DNA from: Fennellomyces sp. T-0311
Taxonomy: Eukaryota > Mucoromycota > Mucoromycetes > Mucorales > Lichtheimiaceae
Direction of reading: 5' to 3'
Assembly (NCBI GenBank): GCA_025266875.1
Contig: JALLLT010000060.1
Coordinates: 1 to 64,000 of the forward strand
DNA length: 64,000 nucleotides
Shown: one piece after another, positions 34,010 through 49,397 of the stretch
Numbering within the stretch: position 1 is the stretch's first letter
How the letters are laid out: the number at the start of each line of letters is the position of its first letter
The notes under the pieces: generated by a model
What the model saw: only the letters and a program-made list of their open reading frames with translations
The model's database searches: none
Told to the model about the DNA's origin: nothing
Translations under genes and position numbers: made by a program

Positions 34010-37000
34010 ATGACTCTACCGGCACCAGAAGTGATCCGAGGTGCGAAGCAAGTGTATAACCATTTGGATTTGCGCGATCGGATAGCGTCCCTGTCGTCTC
34101 CTGTGAAAAAGTGCCCATTGGAAGTCCAGAAAATGCAGACGTTGTTTTTGACAGACAAGACCGCGTTACCTACAGTCATTCGTCAATTTCTTCAATGGAG
34201 TCCTCCAAAAGACACCAAAAAATCAGTAGAAGATCTTGTCAAGAAGCTTGACAATGCACTTGACGAATTCTGTTGCGGTACCTGTAAGTTGTTGTTTATT
34301 TGACATGCGTCGCCATGACTAACATTGACTAGTTAGCGATGATGAACTGGAGCCAGGGCCAACGAAACGACGTGCGAACGACCATGATATTCAAGGAAAC
34401 GACAACAAACGCGTGCGGTCGAATAGTGTCAGCAGTATTGCCAGTTCAAGTAGTTCTGGTGTGATTGTGCCACAACTCAAGGCATCGTCACCGCTGACAC
34501 CCCCGCTGTCTCCCTTTGAAGCCAGCGAGATGGTCGATACGGATACCATGAACAGCAAGCAAAATGTCCTCTACAATATACCACGGGCGGCCAAGTCCTT
34601 TGAGGGCGTCCCTTGGACAGTACAATACGAGATTGCGCGTTTCATGGCCTCGTGTCCGGTTCCAGACCTTTCGTTTGAAGTGCTCCAAAAATTCCTCGAC
34701 GTGGCCAATGCCGAGCCCCGGAAGCTTTTTCAAAGCATGATGGAATGGTACGGCAGTCGCACGGGTGCAGGCAAATCCGCAGCCGTGTATGGGCTTATGG
34801 AACGCTGCTCGGATCATGTATGGACGCATTTGGAAAAGACAAAAGAGATCCAGAACAACAATCGCATGCTTCACTACAGTTGTATCATGGCATTGGCTGC
34901 TGGGAAGCCACCAGACATCAAATTGCGACCACCCAAAGTTGGCGCGTCCAACCGATTCTTTCGAAAGTTTGGCGATGATCGCTTCTTGGAACTCAAGCTC
35001 CATCGATCCACGCATCCAAACATGATTCGCGTGTTCAAGGACTACTTTTTGAAACCCTTCGTGCTGATGGGTCGCACCTACCGTTTCTTGTTTGTCAAGG
35101 ATGACAAGGTAATCTTATTCGCCACCGAAGGCCCCTATCTCAAAGACACTCTGACGATTCGACAAGTAATCGACTGGCACATTCCCATTCTCGAGAATTG
35201 GGATATGACCATCAGCAAGTTTGCCAGTCGCATGTCGCTGGGCTACAGTAACAGCATTCCGACCCTTGCCTTTGAACCAGACCAGATCCAGTACATTGAT
35301 GATGTATACTCGGACGAGCAAGGGAATGAAGAAACGTGCATGACGGATGGTTGCGGTTTAATCTCGGTATCGGCAATGCGGAGAATCATGGGACTGGAGC
35401 ATGCAGATACGCTTCCTTGCGCCATTCAGGGTCGCATTGGTGGTGCCAAGGGTGTTTGGATCGTCGAACCCACTTTGGATTTCAACTCTGGCGATTGGAT
35501 CCAAATTCGTGCATCACAACAAAAGTTCAAGACGGGTGTGCAGCAGTTTGACATGAAAAGCGATCCTATTCACTTCACCTTTGATCTCGTCAAGAACTCC
35601 ATCTGCATATACCCGTCCAACCTGAATACCCAATTCATCCAATGCCTATCCTCCGGCGGGGTGCCTACATCTGTGTTTGTCGATCTGCTTACCGAATATT
35701 TGCAACGTCTAACCATGGTTGTCACCGAAAACCGCAACATTCGGTTGCTACGCGACTGGATTTCAAAGACGGGTTCGATCATGCGCGCGCGATGGGAAAT
35801 GGAGGATATCGAAAAGGATGTGTGGCGAGAGCAGCAGTCCGTCGACTCGGACGACTATCTCGAAGCTCAAAACAGCGATGACGACCCACAAGATATCACG
35901 GGACACAAGCCCACCGAGAGCGATTACTGGAAAATCAACAGTTATTCCGGTTTACCGGCCGCCCTGCATGAATCCACTGTACGCCTGCTTGATGCCGGTT
36001 TTGACCTGTCGAACCCACATGTGGCCATGAAGGTGACACATATTTTCCGGGATGTGATGAAGTCCGTTTGCACGAAATACAAGATTGAAGTACAACAATC
36101 ATGCACGGTGACGTGTATCCCTGACCCCACTGGCGTTCTAGAGCCTGGCGAAATCTTCTTGCAGCTGTCGGGCCGTCGCATTGATGAAAAGACTGGTATT
36201 CCGGCTGGTCTTGTCACCGGTGATGTGGTTGTGACCCGTAACCCGTGTGGTTTGAAAAGTGACATCCAAAAGGTCAAGGCTGTGGATCGTCCCGACTTGC
36301 GGATGTACACCGATGTGGTGATATTCCCGATCAAAGGCAAGCGTTCACTCGCGAGCTACCTGGGCGGCGGTGACTATGATGGCGACATTGTATGTTGGCT
36401 TTGATTCTTTGCCACCAGGAGATTAACCCCGTCTTTTTCGTGTATGTAGGTATTTTGCTGCTGGGATCAGCGAATAGTGGAGCCATTCGTTGCCTCGGAG
36501 ATGCCCGACGAGCCTGCCCAAATGAAAACAGTTTTTGACAAGAACGATACCAAGATGCGACAAGAACTGGTCAAGCACCGAGATCTTGCTGCCCAAGAAG
36601 TAGCTATCCAAAAGCATTTTATTTCCATGACACTTCCCGATGGCACACTGGGTTTGTATGAGAACTGGCGTACGGTGCTTTCAGAATCAGCTGGACTTGA
36701 TCATCCCGATGTGATTTACCTGGCTCATATGTGTGCCAAGCTCGTTGATGCACCCAAACAAGGCATTGCACTCAAACGATCCGTTCTGCAGCGAGATCGA
36801 AGCTGTTTCGCCGGCAATCCATATCCCCAGTGGTTCCAAGACAAACGAAATCGGCAACGCGAAAAAAACTTTCGATCGTACCAAGAAGTCAACAAGGACG
36901 TGAGTGTGCGCGAAGGGCCACTGGGAACGGCCATGGACCAATTGTATGACACGCTCTTGGTAAAAACGGACGCGTTTACCAAATACACGCGAAGCATGTT

Positions 37001-37688
37001 TGATGATTCGGACGTGCAACGCAAGGACCCAGATTTGAGTGCTCCATGGGAAAATGCTCTGGCCATGGCAAAGGAGTTAAAGGACAAGAGTTTCGACGAC
37101 GATCTCGCCAAGATCAAAAAGACCATCGATGATCAAATTGCGGAATATAGTCAGGATGTCAAGGAGCTCGTGTTTCGTCGACAACGGAAGACTGACAGTC
37201 GATTCGACCCATCCAGACCATCAGAGCCATTCCTGGAGTACAGTCAATACAATACCATGTTTGAACTCGAAGAATACTACGCGCGCATCTTTCTGAATGA
37301 GCCGGAAACCCTTTCGTCAGCTGTTTTCAAGATCGACAAGTGCGCCAACAAGGAGCAGATGTTGCAGGCCATCAAGGCAAGCTACGCGTATGTCAAGTCC
37401 GTTCGAAGCGAAAAATTCTCCAAGTTCTGCTATATTGTCGCGTACGATCAGCTGAGACGTTTGAAAGCGGATGCTCGAGCCAAGACAGCCAAGACCAATG
37501 GACTGAGCGAGGCAGTGGCACCGTACATGTATACCGCCATGACCCTTGACCGCGGCTGGATGCGCAAACTCAAGGAGTTCAAGACAGCGTCCGATTGTGG
37601 TACAGCGCATGTTCGCCTGGATCTCAGCAGCCACTTGGTTACGTTGCTTCCGCCAAGCGGCTCCCAAGAGAGCCCGGATAGCAAATGA
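34010..37688 (+). CDS. Cellular RNA-dependent RNA polymerase (RNA silencing)
   Basis: Three exons: 34010-34283, 34333-36389 and 36450-37688, about 1189 aa. The N-terminal 150 residues are poorly conserved and Ser-rich. The double-psi beta-barrel catalytic region contains TLAFEPDQIQYIDDVYSDE, TDGCGLIS, QGRIGGAKGVW, LVTGDVVVTRNPCG and GGGDYDGD (about residues 769-776), whose three aspartates bind the catalytic metal. An intron lies right after this motif. The C-terminal part includes YLAHMCAKLVDAPKQG, a family motif. Such enzymes (QDE-1, Mucor RdRP1/RdRP2) make dsRNA for Dicer and amplify small RNAs. Which paralogue this is cannot be told here. No frameshift or missing motif was noticed. Confidence 0.95.
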
Positions 37689-38470
37689 TCCCTTACAAGT
37701 CATGTATACACTTCATTCTCTCCCGCGATAACTCTCCCCACCTCCCCAAATACCCCCAACCACATTTGGTAAATTGCAGATTCTTTTTATGTACACACCC
37801 GGATCCCGTCGCTGCTTGTAAGCATATTACAACTCACTATAGTACATATATATTCATAAAAGTACGGCGACCGTCTGCCTTTACACATTCCATGTCTATT
37901 GCGTCGTGCGGTGTCGCGTGCGCCTGATCGATAAGCTGAGAAGCAAAGCAACATGCCCGGCTTCGGCTCTTTATATAGCATCAAAAGTCGTCATGAGCCT
38001 GGTGCAGCGTGGGCTGCGGATTGGGGCGCAAGGGAACACCGGTGGCATGTGCAACTAGGACTGCTCTTGCGAAAAAAATTTCAACATCCGTGTGACTCGC
38101 GAAAAACGAATATAAAAGAAGGTGCTGCCCGCGGCCCTCTTTGTTCTCTATCCTTGTGCAAGGGCAAAACCACGCAAGTGAGGTTTTTACCGATGCTGGT
38201 TTATTGCTGGTTGAAAACTATAACCAATAACCCGTCTTCAGTCCTCTCTGAGGGCAGAAGCAATTTTTCAGCAGCCAACTCAGTTGGCTCAACAAAATCA
38301 ATTAAGAAAATGATAAAACTAAAAAAAAAACACAAAAAACTTTGTGGGCCGTTTACTACGGTTGCCTTGTTCCCTGCTTTTTATTTATTACTGATGGGCC
38401 AGATCATTGACTTTGATCCTAGTCGCCATTTGCTGCGAAATGTAACCAAGCCTTTTGTTTTTTAATTTAC
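37689..38470. other. RdRP 3' region and unassigned DNA
   Basis: No gene is recognised. The frame at 37953-38465 (plus) is basic, ends in poly-Lys from A-runs and has no family resemblance. Sequence to the right (from about 38470) is the decayed TAF7 copy. Confidence 0.4.
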
Positions 38471-38880
38471 CTTCAGCAGATTGCATTGGTCGCAGTCAAC
38501 AGATTGTCTGTCTCTTCCGCGGGATTGCTTTGGTACTTACCAATCGCACCGGTGCTCTTCATCATCTTTCTCATCACTCTTCTCCTCATCCCTAACCGCC
38601 TTTTCCTACAATATCAATGGCTACGCTCAATTCGTCGTCGCCTTCGCTCTTTGCCACCTCACTCATTCGCATTGATCTATCCTCCATCTCCCGTCTATAA
38701 TATAATACCTTGACAGTTACCAGTGCACATTTTCATATACTTTTGAGGCCGCACCCGTTTCGTAAATCCTCGCAGTCGTCCTTCAACTGCGCCATCCGGC
38801 CACGTAATCTCCACTCACGGTAGCTTGAAACCAACACGGTGGTGTCTCTTGTAAGTTTAATCTGCCCATCGCGACATGAG
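38470..38880 (-). pseudogene. Decayed partial copy of TAF7
   Basis: Four blocks match the neighbouring TAF7 gene in the same order and orientation: 38481-38513 to 39355-39387; 38530-38590 to 39480-39541; 38612-38676 to 39614-39678; 38746-38874 to exon 1 around 40349-40553. Shared words include TGGTACTTACCAATC and TGTCTCTTGTA. The middle exons (the part matching 39738-40266) are missing, and the reading frame is destroyed by indels. It is a tandem duplicate located about 300 bases past the TAF7 3' end, old enough to have diverged strongly. Confidence 0.7.
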
Positions 38881-39189
38881 TTCGTACTTGTTTTCCGTTC
38901 TATGGACTAGAACGCCGCTTAGAACCTTCACACAAACGCCCACCATAAAATTAATATCCTGCGAACCGCGATTGCGAGCTAAGTTACGGGTGCAGAGGCA
39001 TGGCAAGGCGAGATACGAGTGCCTGGACGCAGATATTTTGTTGGTAAAGTGCTAAGGGTGTAAGGAAAAGGCGATGGGTACGTATCGAGAATGGGTACGG
39101 CCTCCGTTGCTGATGAGCAACATATCCGACGTTCTACCAATACGTGCTATTGAGATGAATAGGGACTTTACTATACACACGCACTGATT
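38881..39189. other. Gap between TAF7 relic and TAF7 stop
   Basis: Nothing recognisable. It probably holds the TAF7 3' UTR. Confidence 0.4.
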
Positions 39190-40593
39190 TTATTGTTGCT
39201 GCTTGCTCATTTCCTTGTTCATCTCTGCAAGATACGCTTCTTTCAACGCTAATTCCTTCTTGAGCTTTTCCAAATCGTCTTCGAAACGTTTCTGTACGGA
39301 GAAACGGTGTAAGCGCAATGAAGCTTTGTTATCCTTTTGAACTTGCCTTTAGCATTGCGTTGGGCGCGGTCAATAAATTGTCCGTCTTGCGTTGGATCGC
39401 TTGCTTGATTTCTGCAATCTCCTGCCGCTTTTGTTCTACAGTTTCTCCAATGAAAAGAGCGTGTCCGGTCAATACTTCCTGGTACTTACCAATCTCGCCA
39501 GTGTTGCCCGTCTCATCCTCGTCATCTTCCTCATCACTGTCTTCATCCTCATCTTCCTCATCCTTGCTATCTTCGTCCTCGCGATCATCTTCTTCCAACT
39601 CTTCCAAATCACGATCGATGGCTGCCGCCAAATCGTCGTCGCTCTCACTCTCTGCTGCTTCACTCATATCGATATCGATATCTTGAGTGCCCACATCCGA
39701 TTCATTCTCCATCTCTAGTTCACGGTTATCAAACACCTCTGCATAAATACCGTTAGATAGTGCCACATTGAAAAAAAAAATAAACCGCTTCACCATATTG
39801 TACGTCTTCCGCTTGTGCATCCACTTCCAATAGCCGCTCCACTTCTTGTTCGACTTCTTCAATAGCCTATATTATATCTTGATCAGTTTGCAAAGAAAAA
39901 AAGAATCCCCAATCTGCGTCTGAGTTTACTCGTTTGGAAAGCTTCTTGCGGAAACGCCGTCGACGGACATGCTTTAATGGAGGTGTCAGACCGTGCTGGA
40001 ACATGTATGGATCGGTACCATGGAGACGATTGTTGCCATGGGGTTCTTCCGAGGCGGTGCCATCATCCACTAACAACATCTACAACAATTCTTAGTTATC
40101 CCTTCCCTCCCTTCGTTTCCAACCCGTGTATTTACTTGAGAAATATCGGCAATCTTGTAAAACTGCTTTTTATCGAGGGTCTTTTGCGATTCAATGATGG
40201 TCGGCAGATCCACCAGCGTTACATCGTATTTCCGCCCTTCAAGAACAAAGTATCCTCTCCTGCTATCTAATGCATGTTTATAACTTGAATCGGATTGTAC
40301 GCCTTTTTTGATATACCTTTCATATGAAGCCGTACATCTTCTGGCACCTCGCGTTTCCGTACGCTTTCTCGTAATCGTTCACACATTTCGCCGGCGGGTA
40401 ATCGTAAAATCAAGTGTTCTTCAACGGCTGCTTCCGGCTCGTCTTCATCCTCAGATCCGCTCATGGTTGCTTGGCCTGCAGCCAAAGTGGTACTGTCTCT
40501 TGTAGTAAGCTTGATCTTGATTGGTTTATCCTTGATCTGTCCATCGCCACGGTGGGCTCGCCGCCTTCCTTTTGGTTTTTCAGGTTTCTCCAT
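39190..40593 (-). CDS. TAF7: TFIID subunit TAF7
   Basis: Six exons: 40593-40317, 40266-40136, 40079-39930, 39866-39794, 39738-39347 and 39291-39190, about 374 aa. The TAFII55 domain spans about residues 55-190: EEHLILRLP, DVRLHMKDSRRGYFVLEGRKYDVTLVDLPTIIESQKT, KKQFYKIADISQMLLV and HGLTPPLKHVRRRRFRK. Acidic Ser/Asp/Glu runs follow, then a C-terminal coiled coil (RFEDDLEKLKKELALKEAYL). TAF7 binds and restrains TAF1 within TFIID. The last intron has a GC donor (GCAAGT) with a normal CAG acceptor; the frame and the conserved RFEDD helix demand it. A decayed partial copy lies downstream. Confidence 0.93.
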
Positions 40594-40676
40594 TTTATGC
40601 TGCTTTTTTGGTATATAGAGTGAAAAAAGAAGCGGACAGTCAAGTAAAAGTGCACATCTTTTTTTTTCTGGCAAAA
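40594..40676. promoter_or_regulatory. 83-bp divergent promoter between TAF7 and CENP-K-like gene
   Basis: Only 83 bases separate the two start codons, so 5' UTRs and both promoters are squeezed together or overlap. A T-rich run (40659-40668) precedes the plus-strand ATG. Confidence 0.5.
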
Positions 40677-41908
40677 ATGTGGATCGAAGAAAAGCTAAAA
40701 GCAATCGTAAAGCAAGCAGCTATTGATTTTGACGAGACAATTGCGCAAGATCCACGAATTGAAAGTTATGAAGACGGAACAGCAAGAGGAAATTATCTCG
40801 ATCAGATCTTGGCCGATCAGAAAGTTGAACGCGAGCAATTGTGGGCCAGGCTTCATGAGGTTCTTTTTTTTATTATTCCTTTTTTTCCCCTGTCGTATGC
40901 AAAACTCATATATCAAAAGCTGGAAGATGCACACGCTGCTGAGGGATTAACGACATTGGTGCACCACGGACAAGAAACGCCTGAAGAAAAGGTAAATAAA
41001 ATTACAGGAACATGCGTGCACAATTGGCTTAAATTGGATTAGTATCTTGACACCCTGAAGCAAGAAGAGCAAGACCTTCGACGACAGCTGGATCAGCAGT
41101 TGACAAGTGAGTTTGCGCTCGTTAGATCCTCTCTTGGACTATCTAATAAACGGGAATAGTGATGAATGATGTCGACCGACCAAGCAACGAAACGATCGTC
41201 GAACTGCAGTTCAAAGAGAAGCTCAGCAGGACTGTGCAACAATTGCATGAGGCGCTCAAATGGATCGATCTGGAATTGACCGAGGCGGAGGAAACCAAGG
41301 AGAAAGAGATGAATGTACTGAGAGACTACGAGGAAGTCACTGAGGTATTATCCAAACGCCTAGAACAAGCTCGCGATCAGGGCGCTCGAGAACACGCGTT
41401 GTCGTACGTAAACGCAGGTTGCGCAGGCATTCAGCTACTGAACCCTCGGACAATGTTAGGGAGCGGAAGGAGAAACTGAACGTATTACGAGACAGACACA
41501 GGGATGTCATGGATGAACTGGTGACCTTTTTAGAAACGTATTATCCATCGCATCCAGTTGATGTAAGGTCCTTCCTGAAAAAAGAATGACTGTTTTACTT
41601 GACAGAGCTGCTTTCATAGGGAAGCGAAGGATGGCGGCCTGGCGACGCTGAACCTGAAATGTGTCAGATGTCGTACATTCTTGAGGTAGCATGGCAGTGC
41701 AAGGCAAACGACTGCAACCTGTTTTTGACACGTCTTTTTTTTGCAGGACTTGATGAATTTGACGGTCATCAAGCCGCACGATCCATACCTGGTGCTTGTC
41801 AAGGGCCAGTATTGGTCACCGTACATTGAGACGATAATCAAGGCTGGGATCGCAGTGCGGCATCCCGACGACGTCCACAAAATACGGCTGGTTGACTTTC
41901 GCGTATAA
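40677..41908 (+). CDS. CENP-K/Sim4-like kinetochore protein
   Basis: Seven exons: 40677-40859, 40920-40991, 41043-41106, 41160-41403, 41460-41562, 41620-41685 and 41747-41908, about 297 aa; phases close. It is mostly coiled coil (KQEEQDLRRQLDQQLT; LQFKEKLSRTVQQLHEALKWIDLELTEAEE), then DELVTFLETYYPSHP and a folded C-terminus ending AGIAVRHPDDVHKIRLVDFRV. That last block and the 'FLExxYP' motif recall CENP-K, a subunit of the inner-kinetochore CCAN that contacts CENP-H. The first intron uses an atypical donor, GTTCTT. The family call comes from motif memory; another coiled-coil kinetochore protein remains possible. Confidence 0.6.
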
Positions 41909-42003
41909 AGGAGAGCTAAAATAGTCGGCCTTTTTTCAACGTCCTTTTTATACTTCTCTCACCAACTTTCCTGCAACCACGCAACCACCCTCCAGAACCC
42001 ACA

Positions 42004-45033
<3,030 letters not shown>

Positions 45034-45224
45034 GCGTCGCGAAATAAAAAAGAAAGGGTCACCATGACGATACAATCACGATGACGATAGTATCTTATAA
45101 ACCTTTATGCAGCAATAATGAACTTGCAGTCAAACTAAACGCTTTTTATTGTGCTTTTTTCGGGGAGATGGGGAAAGAGAGAGTTTTGTTGCAAAAAAAA
45201 GGAAAAGGGTTGCAAGGATTAAGC
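45034..45224. other. Convergent 3' region
   Basis: A short gap between cullin and the small minus-strand gene, with AATAAA near 45043-45048 and A-rich stretches. Nothing else was seen. Confidence 0.4.
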
Positions 45225-45604
45225 CTACGACATCTGTCGTAATGCATCTTCACCCAGTATGTTTCGTTCACGTTGTCTGTCAGAGTTATGCTTTGTTGGG
45301 CCTTTCAAAGTAGTTTCCCAAAGAGCAGAGCTACCAAAGCTATCATCAAACTTGGCGCCTACAGGTGCGAAACCTTGGGCATCTGCCTCTCTAATACCGG
45401 CAACATCGGCTTCGGATGTATTGTAGCAACCTCTGGCAATCTTATCCCACAATGATGGTCTTCGTTGCTGTCAAAAGATGAAGGTCAGCTTCCGACATTG
45501 ATTGATATCCCTAAAGAGGGTCTTACCGAAGACGAAAATGTGGATGAATGCTGTTCAGTATTCGACTTTCGAAGTTCTTGTTGGCTGATGATACTGTTCT
45601 GCAT
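45225..45604 (-). CDS. Small hypothetical protein
   Basis: Two exons: 45604-45527 and 45467-45225, about 106 aa. The intron has a clean GTAAGA donor and GACAG acceptor and keeps the frame in phase 0, which supports a real gene. The protein starts MQNSIISQQELRKSN, then a Ser-rich linker, RRPSLWDKIARGCYNTSEADVAGIREADAQ, SFGSSALWETTLKGP and a charged end. No transmembrane segment or signal peptide is seen. I do not recognise the family. The two Trp-centred blocks look conserved rather than random. Confidence 0.6.
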
Positions 45605-46638
45605 AATGTTGGAAAGATATGTATTTTTAAAACAGAGAGTGTTCACACAGATGCATATCTATATATATATACGATTTTCTGGATGATCAGATGGTCCATG
45701 TGAAACGCCACTCAGATGACGGGGGTTGCGTTTTTGCATAATGGCACTTGGCCATTAACATTTTTTTCTCATGAGCTCGGTTGTACAACCACCCAGAAGC
45801 GAAAATATCTCAAAAGGGCGGGCTTGAAGTATCTGGGCCTGAAGTAAGGCGAATGAGCGGCCGAGCTAGTCTCCTTGTCTCACCTAGGCAGCCTATGAAA
45901 TGTTGAGCTAGTCTCAGTGTTTCACAATGTCTTACCTGAAGCAGCCTATAAAACTCTTAGCTACTCTCGGTGTTACACAAGGAAAGCTATCATCAAAGCA
46001 TGTCAAAGACAAACGGACCACGACATCAACTGATAGCCATAAAAGTGGAAGTCACATGTCATTTCATGGCGCTCACCACAAAAGTATTATATATGGAATT
46101 ATAGCTAGTTTTCTGTACCCTAATCGTGCATCTCTTATATTCGACAGTTGAATAATTGTCTTCAATACGAAGAAGAAAAATCACATTTGTTGTGTAGTTA
46201 CATAAAAAAAAGAAAATATTTCTTACAAAAGAAGAATAATGGTTTCACATGGCGTTTTTTCATTGATTAAACGGCATTATTGCCAAATGATTTCGTTGCA
46301 GTAACTATTATGCTCTACTTTGGTCAAATGATAATAGCAGTAATCATTCCAGTCTTAAGCTTTTAGAATTTGGAAGTAAATTACAATATGCTGCTAAGAA
46401 TGTGTAGGCAAAAAGGGGCTGGACTAATTAAGTCAGGGGAAGTTTATCGGTTATGACAGAGTGTCGCATACACCTTCCGGATTCCGATATTTGTAAACGA
46501 TTACTTTGCCACGTACAAAGAAAAAGAGCACATGATGGTACAAGCGCGCAGTGTGACATTTTTAATCGTTATAAATAGCGGTGGAAAGAGACATTGCCCA
46601 ACATTCTTTTTATTTTTATTTTTATTTTTTCTGGATCT
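45605..46638. other. 1 kb gap with a short tandem repeat
   Basis: Other than the repeat at about 45865-45990, nothing is recognised. The DNA is AT-rich. The right end should hold the promoter of the exonuclease-fusion gene, whose ATG is preceded by a T-rich run (46606-46630). Confidence 0.4.
45865..45990. repeat. Imperfect tandem repeat, about 50-base unit
   Basis: GAGCTAGTCTC starts one unit near 45865, recurs at about 45905, and a shortened form (TAGCTACTCTCGGTGTTACAC) follows near 45957. Each unit also carries an AGCAGCC- or GGCAGCCTAT-like core. A related sequence (GGCTAGCCTGAGCCTCGG then CCACCTAGG) lies near 53469-53500, so the unit is also dispersed. Confidence 0.5.
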
Positions 46639-49365
46639 ATGGGTGACAGCACCGGTGGTAACAACACCGGTGGTAACAACACCAGTGGCGGATTCACTTT
46701 ACCTGAAAAGCGACCTGGAAGAAAACCTGGTGGATCCAACAAGAATGGTGGAAGGCGCAAAAAGCTAATAGCTGGGCAAACTCGAATGGAACGTTATCAA
46801 TTCGGGCCTACAGTAGGTTCTAGTAGCATTGTTCGTAAACTGTGAGCGGTTGGCAATTAGTCCTAGGTTACTAATAGGAATATCCAAAATATTACAGGCT
46901 AACATCGAGTCAAACGCATCTTCATCTTCCACGGATACAGACAATCACCGGACGTCGGACATGACTGAAGTAAGCAACTATGCACATACTGTTATTTTCT
47001 TGATCCACAATGCTTATCCGTATATGTACTTACTTGAATAGGAAGTTCAAGAGGCTGATGACGATGATAATCTTGTATCTGGCCTTGGCACATTGATGCA
47101 AGAATTTGAAGTTAGCGACATGGAGATTCAATGCGACGGCGATACGAGCCATTCTGAAGATGATCAAAACATCGAAGACGACACCACCTACAGCGAGCCT
47201 CCAATTCTTGTCGAGTACTTTCGTAAAATCAAAGACGATATCATCAAGGAGTGCAAAAACAAAGGTGGTCCTCAAGTGTATATTGACCGCAAAACGTTTT
47301 GGATCGAACCACCGGCACCATATTTTTCACTGTACACCGGACAAGCCGACCCAAAAGAGCTCTACTACCCTCGGATTTTTCTTTGGCAGCCGCATCGCTT
47401 GTCATTGAGCAAAGATTTGGTTTGCCCCAACCCTAAGTGCACAGGTCGAAAGCTGAATTCCAAAGGGTACAATGATGCCCCATATGCTCGTCGTGTCGTG
47501 GATCTCGACAGGTAATGTGTTCATTCAAGAGTCCTTATGAGTATGAATAATAACAATCAAACCCCTTACATAGTTGTTTCTACATCATGTCCACAAGATA
47601 TCGTTGTCCAAAAGAATCTGGTGGTTGTGGCAGTTCACTGAACGCGCACGACAATGAAATTCTTGATCAGCTCCCGCCTCACCTTCAGGCCGAATTTCCA
47701 GCATATTTGACGCATCGCAGCGCAGTCTCCAAGAATCTCGGTAACTTGCTTCGAGCTGTTGTCCAAAACGGTCTAGGTGTTCATCGGTTACAACGTCTAC
47801 TGCGCGAGTTCCATGTTCTACGGTATGCCAGTCGCCGCCTACAGTATGTAAATGCACTTGTACATCGCCAAAAATATCCTACTCTCCATGACACGCGCGC
47901 ACCATCCGGCAAACCAGTCAACTACAAACGCTTCTCGAAATTCAATGCTAAAGATGGATATGCAGGCTTCATTCCTTCCACTGGTTACCTTCGGCTTATG
48001 TACACGGCTTTGATTGACGAGCTAAGGCCATTGATGGACAAGGAGCTAGCGATACTTGCAGGAGAAATCCTCAAGGGTGACCACTCGTTCAAGGTCCCAA
48101 AACATATGGCAAAACTTGGAGGTTCATCAGCATTCACCGCCCTGTATACTGTCTGCAATGAATATGAAGAAATACGCTTGCAGCTCCTGGTGCCAACGAA
48201 ATCTACTGCCCATTTGGAGCAGCCTTTGAAGGATATGATCGCGTCGTATAGTCTGTACAACCAAAAGCAACCTGAACTCTTCTTCACCGATAACGTGAAA
48301 GGCGATCGTCAACTCCTAGAACGCTCCATCCCATCGCTTAACCAGGCCATAGGCAACGTCCAGCAAACAGATGACATACACCAAAACCAACCACGCCAAA
48401 ATTTCTTGGACCTTCCACCCGCAGTTAACGTCGAAATCGCTAAGACCATTCCTGAAGTCAATAACGCCGTACAAAGTATTCGTAACCACGCTATCAGTCC
48501 CACTCAGCCATTTGTTGTTGGCTTCGACTGTGAATGGAATTTCGACCCTATAAGCAAAGTTACAGGCAAGGTTTCCCTGGTGCAAGTGGCATGCTTGGAT
48601 TCGGTATGGCTCTTTCGACTCGACCCGTCTGGAAACGTTCCGCGTGCCTTGGCTTCATTGATCGCTGACCCCAGTATATTGAAAACCGGTCGCAACGTCA
48701 CCGGGGACCTCAAGAAGCTCAATCGTGATTATGGAATCGCATGGAAAGGTGCCCTAGAGCTTGGCTCGTTTTGCAGACGTCGAGGTGCTATTGAACGCGG
48801 AACTATGGGGCTATCCGACATATCTGGTACCATACTTGGAGGCTACTTGCGCAAGGACTCGAACATCAGGTTAAGCGATTGGGAACATATTGAACTCAGT
48901 GAAGATCAGAAGACATATGCTGCTCTGGACGCCTGGGCTTCGCTCAAAATATTTGACATGGTGAAGGATCGTGAAATGTACGGAGAACGCCTGCCAACCG
49001 TTACCCCAGCTGGGTTTGCATGTTCACTGCAATATACTGGAACTGCTGTCGCCTTTGGTCATTTTCGTCATCAAGTTCCTGATTCGCAAGATGCTGAATT
49101 TACTGTTACAAGGATCGGTGTGCCTGGTGCGTTGTCACTGTATGGAAAGGGATGGCGAAGGATTCAAAAAAACAAAAAAAGCACTTTCGACTGTGGCGAC
49201 CTACCATTTGCAATTCAGGCTCCTATCCACTTGTTACGCACAGAAAATCCTACTTTGTGCGACCCTGTACCTGTTATGCATGACTCTCAAAGCAACGACG
49301 GAAGCCCAGCATCACCGTCATCGCCACCATCGTTACCGTCACCATCACCATCACCATCGTCACTG

Positions 49366-49397
<32 letters not shown>

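Noticed and set aside
39318..39718. Ser- or Ile/Leu/Phe-rich plus-strand frames that look like membrane proteins
   Set aside because: They are antisense to the acidic GAT/GAA/GAG repeats of TAF7; hydrophobic runs arise from complementary codons.
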